A stretch of DNA of 64,000 nt from Synechococcus sp. WH 7805 (GCF_000153285.1 NZ_CH724168.1:1083008-1147007), one strand, 5' to 3'. Positions 32,163-42,048 are shown, counted from the stretch's first letter. Translations and numbers: made by a program. Notes: a model not told the origin generated them from the sequence alone.

Positions 32163-32214
32163 CGAAAAGCCTCAACGAAACAGCCATAGGCTGCTGCATG
32201 TCTGAAGCAATGCA

Positions 32215-33063
32215 GTGTTCAAGAACCTGTTGATCGCCGATTCCGGCAAAGGCCACGTCGAGGAAATGGTCCGCATGCTGCGTGACCTGCCCGCGTTTCA
32301 GACAGCGAGGGTGAATTTGCTGCACGTGGTGTCCGAACAGAGCAAGGACAACTCAGACCAGCACTGGACCACGGCTGGCAGCCTGTTGGCCAAGGCCGTT
32401 GAAAAGCTGGGCCTCAACCCAGGTGACGTGAATTCGATCATCCGGCAGGGAGACGCCAAACAAACCGTTCTCAAGGTGGCTGACGAACTGGACGCGGATC
32501 TGATTGTGATGGGCTCCCGCGGCCTGGGACGCCTGCAGTCGATCCTTGCCAATAGCGCCAGTCAGTACGTTTTTCAGCTATCGACGCGCCCCATGCTGTT
32601 GGTCCGCGACGACCTTTATGTGCGGCATATCAATCGGGTCTTGGTGACCATCGACGGCACTGGCGTTGGGGACGACGCCCTTCGGCTGGCCTGCGAAATG
32701 GTGAGGGATATCCCCGGGGGACAACTCACAGGCGTTCACGTTTCACGGACTGAACCGACCCCATCGCGAGGGGCCTCAGGGTCCAGTGACACACTGCTCG
32801 ACCAAGCCGTCCAGAGGGCACGCATGCTCGGAGTAACACTTAACCCTCTGCATGTCACGGATGCGGATGTGGGCAAAGGGGTTTGCCGAGCCGCAGAAAC
32901 AATCCAAGCCGATCTAGTTGTGCTCGCCTCTCAAGATCGACGCCCGCTCGTAGCAAGGGGTTTGGTTGATCTCGACAAGCTTCTGGGTGGATCCGTCAGT
33001 GACTACATCAGAGTGCATGCCCCTGCGCCAGTGTTGCTCGTACGCGAACCAGAGAGGAGCTAA
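32215..33063 (+). CDS. Tandem universal stress protein
   Basis: Two UspA domains in one chain of 282 residues (about 1-135 and 138-282). Domain 1 has the ATP-binding pattern ADLIVMGSRGLGRLQSILANSASQYV. Domain 2 ends with ADLVVLASQDRR...GGSVSDYIRVHAPAPVLLV, where the usual G-x2-G-x9-G-S/T motif is partly lost. USP proteins bind ATP or other nucleotides and adjust metabolism under stress. The start is a GTG at 32215, inferred from the fit of MFKNLLIADSG to the first strand. The gene is monocistronic; a hairpin follows at 33074-33103. Confidence 0.88.
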   Translation: MFKNLLIADSGKGHVEEMVRMLRDLPAFQTARVNLLHVVSEQSKDNSDQHWTTAGSLLAKAVEKLGLNPGDVNSIIRQGDAKQTVLKVADELDADLIVMGSRGLGRLQSILANSASQYVFQLSTRPMLLVRDDLYVRHINRVLVTIDGTGVGDDALRLACEMVRDIPGGQLTGVHVSRTEPTPSRGASGSSDTLLDQAVQRARMLGVTLNPLHVTDADVGKGVCRAAETIQADLVVLASQDRRPLVARGLVDLDKLLGGSVSDYIRVHAPAPVLLVREPERS

Positions 33064-33073
33064 CCCTTTCAGT

Positions 33074-33103
33074 CAGCAAGGAGGGACTCAACCCTCCCTG
33101 CTG
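33074..33103. terminator. Hairpin over the psbM stop codon
   Basis: CAGCA-GGAGGG pairs with CCCTCC-TGCTG around the loop ACTCAA. It lies 10 bases after the universal stress gene and includes the psbM stop within its loop. A T-tract is weak on both sides, so it may be an RNA end-protecting stem rather than a strong terminator. Confidence 0.5.
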
Positions 33104-33192
33104 TTGGTTTGGATAAACAGAATGATCAAGAAAACGGTCGGCACAAGCACAAACAGCAGGCTGGCCACGAAACCGAGGTCGTTGGTTTCCAT
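33088..33192 (-). CDS. psbM: Photosystem II protein M
   Basis: A 34-residue single-helix subunit at the photosystem II dimer interface. The minus strand reads [20 protein letters not shown], followed by [14 protein letters not shown] and TGA at 33088. This is the complete PsbM sequence type. The ATG is at 33192. It lies downstream of the ferredoxin-like gene on the same strand (58 bases apart) and close to psbB, in line with picocyanobacterial gene order. Confidence 0.97.
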   Translation of the reverse strand: METNDLGFVASLLFVLVPTVFLIILFIQTNSREG

Positions 33193-33250
33193 GAACGATC
33201 GAGAACCTGATGGAACGTATCACCGCTAGGAAGGCTTCGACACGAACCCA

Positions 33251-33739
33251 TCACGGCTCGTCACCGGGTGTAGCAGGAGCGTCTGTGGATGACTGCTTTT
33301 GAAGATCCTCATCATCGCCAGCCCCTTCATCGTCATCCTCACTGCTTTCCACCACAGGCCATGCCGTGGGCCCTGGCGGTAGAGGTGCACTGAGAGCCGC
33401 CTCAATGCGTCGGCGCTGATCACCCATCGACACCTGCGGCCTTGTGAGGATGACAACGGAACGTTCAACGAGAGCCTGGCAGGCGAGTCTCCAACTACCA
33501 GGCCGGCGGCGGAGCTTGGAATCCTCTACAGCTGTTCGGCCAGAGAGGGAGTTGGCGGCCGCCTGATCCCCTTTGACCTCAACAAAACAGGTAATGCACT
33601 GCCCACATCCACCACAGTTCCCCAGCTGGCCTTTCAGGCCATACAGCTGTATTCCCTCCCTAAGAGCCACGTCGCGGAGGTTCTCTCCCGGATAGCACTC
33701 CACGTCGCGACCTTCACGTACAAACCGGATCACAGGCAT
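33251..33739 (-). CDS. [2Fe-2S] ferredoxin-like protein with acidic tail
   Basis: A 162-residue soluble protein. Residues 1-95 form a [2Fe-2S] ferredoxin domain: MPVIRFVREGRDVECYPGEN at the start, and cysteines at about 42, 48, 51 and 87 with the C-x5-C-x2-C...C spacing of adrenodoxin/Isc-type ferredoxins (an extra Cys at 45). The C-terminal 60 residues are acidic and low in complexity (ESSEDDDEGAGDDEDLQ), which is unusual. It was started at the ATG at 33739; an in-frame upstream Met would add nine unrelated residues. It diverges from psbB and precedes psbM, suggesting a job in photosystem II assembly or redox supply, but that is inference from position. Confidence 0.85.
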   Translation of the reverse strand: MPVIRFVREGRDVECYPGENLRDVALREGIQLYGLKGQLGNCGGCGQCITCFVEVKGDQAAANSLSGRTAVEDSKLRRRPGSWRLACQALVERSVVILTRPQVSMGDQRRRIEAALSAPLPPGPTAWPVVESSEDDDEGAGDDEDLQKQSSTDAPATPGDEP

Positions 33740-33999
33740 GGAAACTCCTGGAGGAGGCGCAAGCACAGCGCCAAAACTCCATCACTTTGGGCCCTGAAGT
33801 TGCGTTTTGTAACCCCCCGCCTCGACTCATGCAAGCCATTGGAACCGCAGGGAAGACGGGACCAACGGACCAGCGGCAATCACTCCATGCTGATTCCAGA
33901 CGTTGCAGCTCACGACAACGGCACGCGCACACTGAGATGGACGCCTTACGATCGCTTGGTCTGGCTGTCTATACAGCTCCGTTCCCCCGAACCTGACCC

Positions 34000-35559
34000 A
34001 TGGGATTGCCCTGGTATCGGGTGCACACCGTCGTCATCAACGACCCCGGCCGTCTCTTGGCCGTGCACCTCATGCACACTGCCCTCGTTGCCGGCTGGGC
34101 CGGCTCGATGGCCCTTTATGAACTTGCCATCTTCGATCCGTCCGACCCTGTTCTGAACCCAATGTGGCGTCAGGGCATGTTCGTGATGCCCTTCATGGCA
34201 CGCCTTGGCGTGACCGACAGCTGGGGTGGTTGGAGCATCACCGGTGCCACCGGTGTTGATCCAGGTTTCTGGAGTTTCGAAGGTGTTGCCGCCGCTCACA
34301 TCGTGTTCAGCGGACTGCTGATGCTTGCTGCCATCTGGCACTGGACCTACTGGGACCTCGAGATCTGGCAAGACCCCCGCACCGGGGAGCCTGCTCTCGA
34401 CCTTCCCAAGATTTTCGGTATTCACCTCCTCCTCGCTGGTCTTGGTTGCTTCGGTTTCGGAGCGTTCCACCTCACCGGTGTGTTCGGTCCTGGCATGTGG
34501 ATCTCAGACCCATACGGCATCACAGGTCACCTCGAACCGGTGCAACCTTCATGGGGTCCTGAAGGATTTAACCCCTTCAACCCTGGGGGCATCGTCGCTC
34601 ACCACATTGCCGCCGGAATCGTTGGCATCATTGCTGGAATTTTCCACATCACGACGCGTCCCTCTGAGCGCCTCTACAAAGCGCTGCGGATGGGCAACAT
34701 CGAAACGGTGCTTGCTAGTGCGATTGCAGCGGTGTTCTTCGCTGCCTTCATCGTTGCCGGCACCATGTGGTACGGAGCAGCTGCCACCCCGATCGAGCTA
34801 TTCGGCCCCACCCGTTACCAGTGGGACCAGAGCTATTTCAAAACAGAAATCAACCGTCGCGTTCAAACGGCGATGGACCAAGGCGCCACTGCAGCCGAAG
34901 CGTACGCTTCGATTCCAGAGAAGCTTGCTTTCTACGACTACGTCGGCAACAGTCCTGCCAAGGGCGGTCTGTTCCGCGTCGGCCCGATGGTGAACGGTGA
35001 CGGTCTTCCCACTGGATGGCTCGGCCACATCTCCTTCACAGACAAAGAGGGAAGGGATCTCCAGGTCAGACGCCTTCCCAACTTCTTCGAGAACTTCCCC
35101 GTCATTCTTGAAGACAGCGATGGAATCGTTCGTGGAGACATTCCCTTCCGCCGTGCGGAAGCGAAATACTCGTTCGAACAGCAAGGAATCACCGCAACAG
35201 TGTTTGGTGGTGCCCTCGATGGACAAACCTTCACGGACCCTGCTGAAGTGAAGCGTCTTGCTCGCAAGGCTCAACTTGGTGAAGCGTTCGAGTTTGATCG
35301 GGAGACCTACAACTCCGACGGAACGTTCCGCAGTTCACCGCGTGGCTGGTTCACCTTCGGACACGCCACCTTTGCACTGCTGTTCTTCTTCGGGCATATC
35401 TGGCACGGTGCTCGTACTCTGTACCGCGATGTGTTTGCCGGTATCGATCCAGACCTCGGTGAACAGGTGGAATTCGGCCTCTTCCAAAAATTGGGAGACC
35501 GTTCCACCCGTCGTCTGCCCGATGGTTTTGTGCCACCGGCCGGAACCCCTCTCAGCTAA
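34000..35559 (+). CDS. psbB: Photosystem II CP47 chlorophyll apoprotein
   Basis: The inner antenna protein CP47 of photosystem II, binding about sixteen chlorophylls on six membrane helices. The N-terminus [20 protein letters not shown], the histidine-rich helices ([39 protein letters not shown]) and the large lumenal loop between helices 5 and 6 are all present. The 519-residue length is normal. psbT follows after 21 bases on the same strand. The 260 bases upstream, shared with the divergent ferredoxin-like gene, must hold a strong promoter. Confidence 0.98.
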   Translation: MGLPWYRVHTVVINDPGRLLAVHLMHTALVAGWAGSMALYELAIFDPSDPVLNPMWRQGMFVMPFMARLGVTDSWGGWSITGATGVDPGFWSFEGVAAAHIVFSGLLMLAAIWHWTYWDLEIWQDPRTGEPALDLPKIFGIHLLLAGLGCFGFGAFHLTGVFGPGMWISDPYGITGHLEPVQPSWGPEGFNPFNPGGIVAHHIAAGIVGIIAGIFHITTRPSERLYKALRMGNIETVLASAIAAVFFAAFIVAGTMWYGAAATPIELFGPTRYQWDQSYFKTEINRRVQTAMDQGATAAEAYASIPEKLAFYDYVGNSPAKGGLFRVGPMVNGDGLPTGWLGHISFTDKEGRDLQVRRLPNFFENFPVILEDSDGIVRGDIPFRRAEAKYSFEQQGITATVFGGALDGQTFTDPAEVKRLARKAQLGEAFEFDRETYNSDGTFRSSPRGWFTFGHATFALLFFFGHIWHGARTLYRDVFAGIDPDLGEQVEFGLFQKLGDRSTRRLPDGFVPPAGTPLS

Positions 35560-35580
35560 TCGCCCTTTAGGAGTTACCCG

Positions 35581-35676
35581 ATGGAAAGCTTTGCTTACAT
35601 CCTCATCCTCACCCTTGCGATTGCCACTCTCTTCTTTGCTATCGCCTTCCGCGATCCACCGAAGATCGGCAAGTAG
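35581..35676 (+). CDS. psbT: Photosystem II protein T
   Basis: A 31-residue single-helix subunit of photosystem II near the dimer interface. The sequence starts [20 protein letters not shown] and ends [13 protein letters not shown] (35570-35573) stands 7 bases before the ATG. It is the second gene of the psbB-psbT transcript and is followed at once by a terminator. Confidence 0.97.
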   Translation: MESFAYILILTLAIATLFFAIAFRDPPKIGK

Positions 35677-35681
35677 TCCTC

Positions 35682-35712
35682 AAAACCCCGCCATTCGGCG
35701 GGGTTTTTTTTA
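35682..35712 (+). terminator. Rho-independent terminator of psbBT
   Basis: A stem AAAACCCCGCC/GGCGGGGTTTT with a short ATTC loop is followed by a run of eight or more T (35704-35711). It is a textbook terminator for psbB-psbT. Confidence 0.95.
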
Positions 35713-35793
35713 TGTCTTGCGCTGAAAATCACTGCTGCTCTGTTCACCTGTGGACGCAAACCGTATGATTAGTGCACATTCGAGTGCGCGGGC

Positions 35794-36270
35794 ATGCAAT
35801 GCCCTTCCTGTCAAAACACAGATAGCCGGGTGCTCGAGTCACGAGCAGCTGATGGCGGTCGCAGTGTGCGTCGACGCAGGGAATGCTTGAACTGTGAATT
35901 CCGCTTCACGACCTACGAACGAGTAGAAACCGTTCCAATCACTGTGATCAAACGGAATGGAAACCGGGAAGCATTCAGTCGCAGCAAGCTTCTTCACGGA
36001 CTTAGTCGTGCGTGCGAAAAAACAGGACTGGCTCCTGAACGGCTCGAAACGATCGTGGATGATCTGGAATTGATCTTGCAGCAACGCAATGGTCGTGAAG
36101 TCTCCAGCCATGACATCGGAGAACTGGTGCTCGAGCAGCTCAAGGGATTGAGCGAAGTCGCTTATATCCGCTTCGCATCGGTGTATAGACAATTCAGTGG
36201 TGTCAGTGATTTCGTCGCCACGCTCGAAGGCATCAACGCTTCCAAGACCCGCATAGAAGCTCTGGTTTAA
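35794..36270 (+). CDS. nrdR: Transcriptional repressor NrdR
   Basis: NrdR represses ribonucleotide reductase genes in response to ATP/dATP. The N-terminal zinc ribbon is complete ([17 protein letters not shown] with the pairs CPSC and CLNC), followed by RFTTYERVE. The ATP-cone domain follows ([30 protein letters not shown]-like). The length of 158 residues is normal. A possible promoter TTCACC, 15 bases, TATGAT lies at 35744-35770. It precedes the ribosomal protein S1 gene by about 100 bases. Confidence 0.96.
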   Translation: MQCPSCQNTDSRVLESRAADGGRSVRRRRECLNCEFRFTTYERVETVPITVIKRNGNREAFSRSKLLHGLSRACEKTGLAPERLETIVDDLELILQQRNGREVSSHDIGELVLEQLKGLSEVAYIRFASVYRQFSGVSDFVATLEGINASKTRIEALV

Positions 36271-36374
36271 GAGACAGACTCTCCACTCTGTAAAGTGAGG
36301 GATTGCCTGGACCAGGTCGGCGGGCCTGCTCCAGTTTCCTTCGCTCTGCTCAACGGGCAGACCGCCACCCCTCC

Positions 36375-37481
36375 ATGACTGTCACCTCCACTGATCCCGT
36401 TCAGGATCCTGCTGTGGAAACGGCTGAAACCCTCACCAACGTGCCCGAAGCAGCAGCCGAGATGGCAGCCGACCAGGCAGATTTCGGCACGGATGAAGAT
36501 CTCAGCATCCCCGAAGACATCCCCACCGCCGACGACCCCAGCAGTCGTGCAGCGAATCGGGACATGGACAACGCCGGCTTCACGCTGGATGAGTTTGCAG
36601 CCCTTCTCAGCAAGTACGACTACAACTTCAAGCCGGGCGACATCGTGAACGGCACGGTGTTTGCCCTGGAATCGAAGGGCGCCATGATCGACATCGGCGC
36701 GAAAACTGCGGCTTTCATGCCTCTTCAAGAAGTCTCGATCAACCGGGTGGAAGGGTTGAGCGACGTACTTCAGCCGGGCGAGATCCGCGAGTTCTTCATC
36801 ATGAGTGAGGAGAACGAAGATGGTCAGCTCTCACTCTCCATCCGCAGAATTGAATATCAGCGCGCCTGGGAACGGGTTCGCCAACTCCAGAAGGAAGATG
36901 CCACGATCTATTCCGAGGTGTTTGCCACAAACCGCGGTGGTGCCTTGGTGCGTGTTGAAGGTCTCCGTGGATTCATCCCTGGGTCTCACATCAGCACCAG
37001 AAAGCCCAAGGAAGAGCTGGTCGCCGATTTCCTTCCACTGAAATTCCTCGAAGTCGACGAAGAGCGCAATCGCCTCGTGCTCAGTCACCGCCGCGCGCTG
37101 GTGGAACGGAAGATGAATCGCCTGGAAGTGGGCGAAGTTGTGGTGGGTACCGTTCGTGGCATCAAGCCCTACGGCGCTTTCATCGACATCGGCGGTGTCA
37201 GTGGCCTGCTTCACATCTCTGAAATCAGCCACGAACACATCGAGACTCCCCACTCGGTTCTCAATGTGAACGATCAGATGAAGGTGATGATTATCGATCT
37301 CGATGCCGAGCGTGGACGCATCTCGCTGTCGACCAAAGCCCTCGAGCCAGAGCCCGGCGACATGCTCACCGATCCTCAGAAAGTGTTCGAGAAGGCCGAA
37401 GAGATGGCCGCCCGTTACAAGCAGATGTTGCTTGAACAAGCCGAAGAAGGCGAAGAACCCCTGGGCTCGATGATGGTCTGA
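36375..37481 (+). CDS. rpsA: 30S ribosomal protein S1
   Basis: S1 binds mRNA and helps initiate translation. The 368-residue product has an acidic N-terminal extension of about 75 residues and three S1 RNA-binding domains (about 85-155, 170-240 and 255-325; e.g. VNGTVFALESKGAMIDIGAK and GTVRGIKPYGAFIDIGGVSG). Three domains, rather than the six of E. coli, is the cyanobacterial and chloroplast form. The ATG at 36375 gives the family N-terminus (MTVTSTDPVQ); the open frame upstream is not conserved-looking. The HAD gene follows 14 bases later. Confidence 0.96.
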   Translation: MTVTSTDPVQDPAVETAETLTNVPEAAAEMAADQADFGTDEDLSIPEDIPTADDPSSRAANRDMDNAGFTLDEFAALLSKYDYNFKPGDIVNGTVFALESKGAMIDIGAKTAAFMPLQEVSINRVEGLSDVLQPGEIREFFIMSEENEDGQLSLSIRRIEYQRAWERVRQLQKEDATIYSEVFATNRGGALVRVEGLRGFIPGSHISTRKPKEELVADFLPLKFLEVDEERNRLVLSHRRALVERKMNRLEVGEVVVGTVRGIKPYGAFIDIGGVSGLLHISEISHEHIETPHSVLNVNDQMKVMIIDLDAERGRISLSTKALEPEPGDMLTDPQKVFEKAEEMAARYKQMLLEQAEEGEEPLGSMMV

Positions 37482-37495
37482 GTTGCTGAGCCCCC

Positions 37496-38290
37496 TTGGC
37501 TCATTTCAACCTCCGGGGCCAAAGCATTGGTCCCATCGACGGGGTGCTGTTCGACAAGGACGGCACCCTTTCTCACAGCGAGCCTCAGCTCAAGAGCCTG
37601 GCCGATGCTCGGATCGAAGAAGCCAAGCGTCAGTTCTCGGCTCAGGGAGCGTCGAGCGCGGACATCGGCGAACTTGAAGAGTTGCTGGTTCGCACCTACG
37701 GACGTAACCGAGAGGGGGTTCTGCCAGACGGAACCTTGGCTGTGGCCTCAAGACAGCACAACATCCTGAGCACAGCCACGGTGTTCGCACAAATGGGCCT
37801 GGGTTGGCCTAAGGCTTTGCTGATGGCGGAAGACGTTTTTAATTGTGTTGATGTCCAGTGGCAGGCAAAGCATCCCAATGGACATCCCGTTTCCATGCTG
37901 CCGGCAGCCTTCACCATGCTTCGATCGCTGAGGGAGGCCGGTGTGATCTGCGCGGTGATCAGCAATGACACCACCGATGGCATCCAAGCATTTCTGCGGC
38001 ATCACAATCTCACCGACATGTTTGCGGCGGTATGGAGTGCTGAGTGCTGGCCGTGCAAGCCAGATCCAGCTGCAGTCCACGCACTGTGTGCACAACTGAA
38101 TCTATCGGTCGATCGCTGCGCTCTGATTGGCGATGCCGACACCGATCTGTTGATGGCCAAACGTGCAGGCATCGGAGCCGCTATTGGCTACGTGGCAGGT
38201 TGGCATCGCTCCCCTGATCTCACGGCTCATGACCATCTGATTCATCACTGGCAAGACCTCACCTTGGAGAAGCCATCAGGACAACCATGA
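37496..38290 (+). CDS. HAD-superfamily hydrolase, phosphoglycolate phosphatase-like
   Basis: A cytoplasmic HAD phosphatase of 264 residues. Motif [15 protein letters not shown], motif [14 protein letters not shown], the conserved Lys in WPCKPDP and motif [18 protein letters not shown] are all present. A helical cap domain sits between motifs I and II, as in phosphoglycolate phosphatases, but the substrate cannot be assigned. The best start is a TTG at 37496, 14 bases after rpsA; no ATG occurs before motif I. metK follows 46 bases later. Confidence 0.85.
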   Translation: MAHFNLRGQSIGPIDGVLFDKDGTLSHSEPQLKSLADARIEEAKRQFSAQGASSADIGELEELLVRTYGRNREGVLPDGTLAVASRQHNILSTATVFAQMGLGWPKALLMAEDVFNCVDVQWQAKHPNGHPVSMLPAAFTMLRSLREAGVICAVISNDTTDGIQAFLRHHNLTDMFAAVWSAECWPCKPDPAAVHALCAQLNLSVDRCALIGDADTDLLMAKRAGIGAAIGYVAGWHRSPDLTAHDHLIHHWQDLTLEKPSGQP

Positions 38291-38336
38291 CGCCGGAACT
38301 CCACGCTTTACAGTCCGACGAATTCGACAGCCCGGT

Positions 38337-39596
38337 ATGAGTCGCTACGTCTTCACCTCAGAATCGGTCACAGAAGGACATCCCGATAAAATCTGTGATC
38401 AGGTGAGTGATGCCGTTCTCGACGCCCTGCTGGCCCAAGACAGCAGCAGCCGAGTGGCCTGTGAAACGGTGGTCAATACCGGGCTTTGCATGATCACGGG
38501 TGAAGTGACCTCCAAAGCACAGGTCGATTTCATCCATCTGGTGCGCGATGTCATTCGAGAGATCGGTTACAGCGGTGCCAGGGCCGGCGGATTCGATGCC
38601 AACAGCTGTGCCGTTCTCGTCGCGCTCGATCAACAGTCGCCCGACATCGCCCAAGGTGTCGATGAAGCAGACGACCACGAGGGAGATCCTCTCGACAAAG
38701 TCGGCGCCGGCGATCAGGGCATCATGTTCGGATACGCCTGCAACGAGACCCCGGAGCTGATGCCGTTGCCGATCAGCCTGGCGCACCGGTTGTCACGTCG
38801 GTTGGCCGAAGTGCGTCACAACGGCACCCTGGATTACCTGCTTCCAGATGGCAAGACTCAGGTGAGCGTGGTCTATGAGAACGACAAGCCTGTTGCCATT
38901 GACACGATCCTGATCTCAACGCAGCACACCGCTGAGGTTGCTGGAATGAACGACGAACAGCAGGTTCGCGAACGCATCAGCGACGACCTTTGGACCCACG
39001 TGGTGGAGCCTGCAACGGCCGACCTTCCGCTGAAGCCTTCCAAAGACTCCACGCGCTATCTGGTAAATCCCACAGGAAAATTCGTGGTGGGTGGGCCACA
39101 GGGTGACGCTGGGCTCACAGGCCGAAAGATCATCGTGGACACCTACGGAGGATATGCCCGTCATGGCGGTGGAGCCTTCTCCGGGAAAGACCCCACAAAA
39201 GTGGACCGTTCAGCAGCTTATGCAGCTCGGTACGTGGCCAAATGCCTTGTGTCTGCAGGACTTGCACAACGCGCTGAAGTGCAGCTCAGCTATGCCATCG
39301 GGGTGGCCAAGCCGGTCTCGATCCTGGTGGAATCCTTTGGAACCGGCAAGGTTTCGAATGCGGAACTCACCGAATTGGTGCAACAGCACTTTGACCTGCG
39401 TCCGGGAGCCATCATCCAGCAATTCAAATTGCGTGAGATGCCCTCGTTGAGTGGAGGACGCTTCTACCGCGATACCGCTGCCTATGGCCACTTCGGCCGT
39501 CCCGACCTGAAGCTGCCCTGGGAAGACGTCGAAGACAAAGCATCAACCCTGCTTCAGGCTGAAGCCAGCCGTCTTCAACAGGGCAACACCCTCTGA
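38337..39596 (+). CDS. metK: S-adenosylmethionine synthetase
   Basis: The enzyme makes S-adenosylmethionine from methionine and ATP. The 419-residue protein starts [20 protein letters not shown], contains [13 protein letters not shown] and the Mg/K-binding [18 protein letters not shown] loop, and is complete. It connects functionally with mtnB-mtnC, which recycle the methylthioadenosine formed from SAM, although those lie 26 kb away. It is followed after 17 bases by the sugar kinase gene. Confidence 0.98.
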   Translation: MSRYVFTSESVTEGHPDKICDQVSDAVLDALLAQDSSSRVACETVVNTGLCMITGEVTSKAQVDFIHLVRDVIREIGYSGARAGGFDANSCAVLVALDQQSPDIAQGVDEADDHEGDPLDKVGAGDQGIMFGYACNETPELMPLPISLAHRLSRRLAEVRHNGTLDYLLPDGKTQVSVVYENDKPVAIDTILISTQHTAEVAGMNDEQQVRERISDDLWTHVVEPATADLPLKPSKDSTRYLVNPTGKFVVGGPQGDAGLTGRKIIVDTYGGYARHGGGAFSGKDPTKVDRSAAYAARYVAKCLVSAGLAQRAEVQLSYAIGVAKPVSILVESFGTGKVSNAELTELVQQHFDLRPGAIIQQFKLREMPSLSGGRFYRDTAAYGHFGRPDLKLPWEDVEDKASTLLQAEASRLQQGNTL

Positions 39597-39613
39597 TCAC
39601 AGGCACTAACACC

Positions 39614-40882
39614 ATGGCGAACACGCCGCTTGCCCTCGGCATCGACCTGGGAACAAGTGGCGTGAGGATCGCCGTGATCGATTCCAGCCGGTCGCTGCTG
39701 TTCAGCGCCGCCACCCTCTACCGCCAGGGTCTGCAGGCACCGTCTGACTGGATTCAGGCTGTGACAGAGCTCATTCCATCCATCCCCACGCCGCTCCGCA
39801 GGCAACTGGGGGCTGTCGCCGTGGATGGAACCTCCGGCACGCTGCTCGCCTGCACCCATCAGGGGGACCCCCTTGGCGACGCACTGCCGTACCACCAGGC
39901 CTGTCCAGAACAGATCGAGAAAGTGCGTGATCTGATCGCCGAGGACGGTCCTGCCTGCAGCGCAAGTAGCAGCCTGGCCCGTGCCCTGAGGTTGCTGCAA
40001 CACCATCGGCAACCGGTCTTGCTGAGACACCAGGCTGATTGGGTGCATGGGTGGCTTCTCCAGGATTGGCGCTGGGGAGAAGAAGGCAACAACATCAGGC
40101 TGGGCTGGCTTTTGCAACGCCAGTGCTGGCCGGAAAGCTTTCACGCAGAACCGTGGATGGCGTCGTTGCCCGACATCCGTCCCAGCGGATCGCCTCTGGG
40201 AACGATTTCAAAAGAGCGCTCCAAAGACCTCGACTTACCCGATGACCTGCTCGTGGTCGCGGGCACCACGGATGCCAACGCCGCGGTGCTGACGGCAGAT
40301 GCAGCAGACGATGAAGGCATCACCGTGCTGGGAAGCACCTTGGTGATCAAGCGATTCATGGATGAGCCACTCAGGCCTGGGGCCGGCACCTCCACGCACC
40401 GAGTGGGTGGCCGCTGGCTTGGAGGTGGAGCGTCGAACAGTGGAGGCGCCGTGCTCCTTCAGGTGTTTCCAGGCATCGACCTAACAGAGCTGAGCCGTCA
40501 GATCGATCCCGAAGCATCCAGCGGGCTTGATCTACGACCGCTGGCTTGCAAAGGAGAACGCTTCCCGGTGGATGATCCAGCCCAGGAGCCCGTGCTCACG
40601 CCTCGCCCCGTGAGTGATGCGCTCTATCTCCATGGACTGCTCGAAGGTCTCAGCAGAATTGAACGAGATGGTTGGCAGCGCTTGCAGCAACTCGGGGCTC
40701 CAGCCCCCAAAAGGCTCGTGACGCTGGGAGGGGGTGCCAGAAATCCGCAATGGCGTCGCCTTCGCGAACGAATGCTGGGACTGCCGATCCGCAGCTGCAC
40801 CACCCCCCCGGCTGCAGGAGTGGCCCGTCTGGCGCTCACCGCTCTGCAACAAAAGGCCGCTGCGGCGAGCCATTCCGAGTGA
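39614..40882 (+). CDS. FGGY-family carbohydrate kinase
   Basis: A sugar kinase of 422 residues. The N-terminal ATPase fold has LGIDLGTSGVRIAVID, and AVDGTSGTLLACTHQGDPLG follows. The C-terminal domain carries LGSTLVIKRF and VTLGGGARNPQWRRLRERML. Related cyanobacterial and plant proteins annotated as xylulokinase have been shown to phosphorylate D-ribulose, so D-ribulose or D-xylulose is the likely substrate; the sequence alone does not decide. It is shorter than bacterial XylB. It is followed immediately by a small membrane protein gene. Confidence 0.88.
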   Translation: MANTPLALGIDLGTSGVRIAVIDSSRSLLFSAATLYRQGLQAPSDWIQAVTELIPSIPTPLRRQLGAVAVDGTSGTLLACTHQGDPLGDALPYHQACPEQIEKVRDLIAEDGPACSASSSLARALRLLQHHRQPVLLRHQADWVHGWLLQDWRWGEEGNNIRLGWLLQRQCWPESFHAEPWMASLPDIRPSGSPLGTISKERSKDLDLPDDLLVVAGTTDANAAVLTADAADDEGITVLGSTLVIKRFMDEPLRPGAGTSTHRVGGRWLGGGASNSGGAVLLQVFPGIDLTELSRQIDPEASSGLDLRPLACKGERFPVDDPAQEPVLTPRPVSDALYLHGLLEGLSRIERDGWQRLQQLGAPAPKRLVTLGGGARNPQWRRLRERMLGLPIRSCTTPPAAGVARLALTALQQKAAAASHSE

Positions 40883-40889
40883 GAATTGG

Positions 40890-41021
40890 TTGAGCTTCTC
40901 TGAACCCTTGCCCAACCGACTGCGTGACGTCCTGGCTGTGGGTCTGTTCCTGGTTCTCGCGGGCTATGTGGGGTTCAGCGGCTTCCGCCTGGCGCTGCTG
41001 CTCTGGCAGCGCTTCGGCTGA
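40890..41021 (+). CDS. Small single-helix membrane protein (43 aa)
   Basis: A short frame starting at the TTG at 40890 (MSFSEPLPNRLRDVLAVGLF, then LVLAGYVGFSGFRLALLLWQ and a short tail). It contains one long hydrophobic segment preceded by a charged amphipathic stretch. It lies 7 bases after the sugar kinase and 25 bases before the DUF2470 gene. Position, hydrophobic pattern and a plausible N-terminus favour a real gene; no family is recognised. Confidence 0.55.
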   Translation: MSFSEPLPNRLRDVLAVGLFLVLAGYVGFSGFRLALLLWQRFG

Positions 41022-41046
41022 ATCACTCTGACCGCTATCGATTCCC

Positions 41047-41334
41047 ATGGCTGCCGACCCTCTCACTCCTGAAGTCAGCGACCGCATCTGCCGTCATATG
41101 AATGACGACCACAGCGATGCCGTGCTGCGCTACGCCCACCATTACGGCGGGGTTCCATCCGCAACAGCGGCAACAATGAAAGAGGTCACAGCTAACGCGA
41201 TGACCTTGGACGTGGATGACCAGGCCGTGCGAATCCCCTTCGATCATGTACTGACTGACAGCGAAGATGCGCACAGAACCCTGGTGGCCATGCTCCGGGC
41301 CATGCCAGCGCCTGTGACTGGAGGGGAATCCTGA
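41047..41334 (+). CDS. DUF2470 domain protein
   Basis: A 95-residue protein that consists of one DUF2470 domain: VSDRICRHMNDDHSDAVLRY, then TANAMTLDVDDQAVRIPFDH and DSEDAHRTLVAML. This domain occurs at the C-terminus of HugZ-type haem oxygenases and split-barrel flavoproteins and includes a haem-contacting histidine motif (HMNDDHSDA). Standalone copies are common in cyanobacteria and may bind tetrapyrroles, but no function is proven. Confidence 0.85.
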   Translation: MAADPLTPEVSDRICRHMNDDHSDAVLRYAHHYGGVPSATAATMKEVTANAMTLDVDDQAVRIPFDHVLTDSEDAHRTLVAMLRAMPAPVTGGES

Positions 41335-41355
41335 GATAGCGCTGAAGAGCATGCA

Positions 41356-42018
41356 TTGCTGACTCCCCTCAAGGACTGCCTGAAGGATCTGCTCACCACG
41401 CTCTGTTGCCCGCGCTGCAAAAGGGAGATTGAACGTTGTCCTCGACAAGGACCGTTCTGTCTGGCCTGCTGGCAACGCTTTGCCCTTCCTGCTCGAGGAT
41501 TGCATGGAATTCGTCCCTACCGCTGGATGGCGGCGGGATGGTACGAGGGAGAGCTGCGCAATCTGATCCTGCAGCTGCGGTGCCATCCGGATCGCCGTCT
41601 TCTTCATGCACTCACCGAGGGCCTCGGTGCAGCCCTGCCAAACGATGCCGTTCTGGTTCCCATCCCCGGCTGGAAAGCCGAGTCCAGAAGCAACCCACTG
41701 CCCTTGATGATCTGTCGATCCCTGCAGCGGACCACCCGATCGCTGCTGAAGCGTTCACGTCCAACCGTCGGTCAGCACCATCTCAACCGGCAGCAGAGGA
41801 TGACGAATCAACGGGGAAGCTTTGTTGTAGACCCAGGGGTAGCGATCTCTCGAGCAGTTCTTAGCACCGAAGAGAGAGCGCCGGACCTTTGGCTTGTGGA
41901 TGACATCCTCACCAGTGGAGCCACGGCCCTTGCTGCCATGGATGCCCTGAACGTCCGGAGAATGACGGTCAGTGGAGTGATCTGCCTGGGCAGAACGCCC
42001 CTCGGACGCACACGGTGA
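41356..42018 (+). CDS. comF: ComF family phosphoribosyltransferase-like protein
   Basis: A 220-residue ComF-type protein, needed for DNA uptake in naturally transformable bacteria. The N-terminus has a zinc-ribbon-like cluster (CCPRCKREI, CLACWQRF). The C-terminal part is a phosphoribosyltransferase fold with the PRPP loop DLWLVDDILTSGATALAAMD and LNRQQRMTNQRGSF ahead of it. The apparent start is a TTG at 41356. It is the last gene before tRNA-Phe, which marks the left edge of the phycobilisome region. Confidence 0.88.
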   Translation: MLTPLKDCLKDLLTTLCCPRCKREIERCPRQGPFCLACWQRFALPARGLHGIRPYRWMAAGWYEGELRNLILQLRCHPDRRLLHALTEGLGAALPNDAVLVPIPGWKAESRSNPLPLMICRSLQRTTRSLLKRSRPTVGQHHLNRQQRMTNQRGSFVVDPGVAISRAVLSTEERAPDLWLVDDILTSGATALAAMDALNVRRMTVSGVICLGRTPLGRTR

Positions 42019-42048
42019 TTTAAGATCTCCATGTCGCGCAGACAACGC

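Noticed and set aside
33119-33229. Plus-strand short frame across psbM
   Set aside because: It is the complement of the unmistakable psbM gene.
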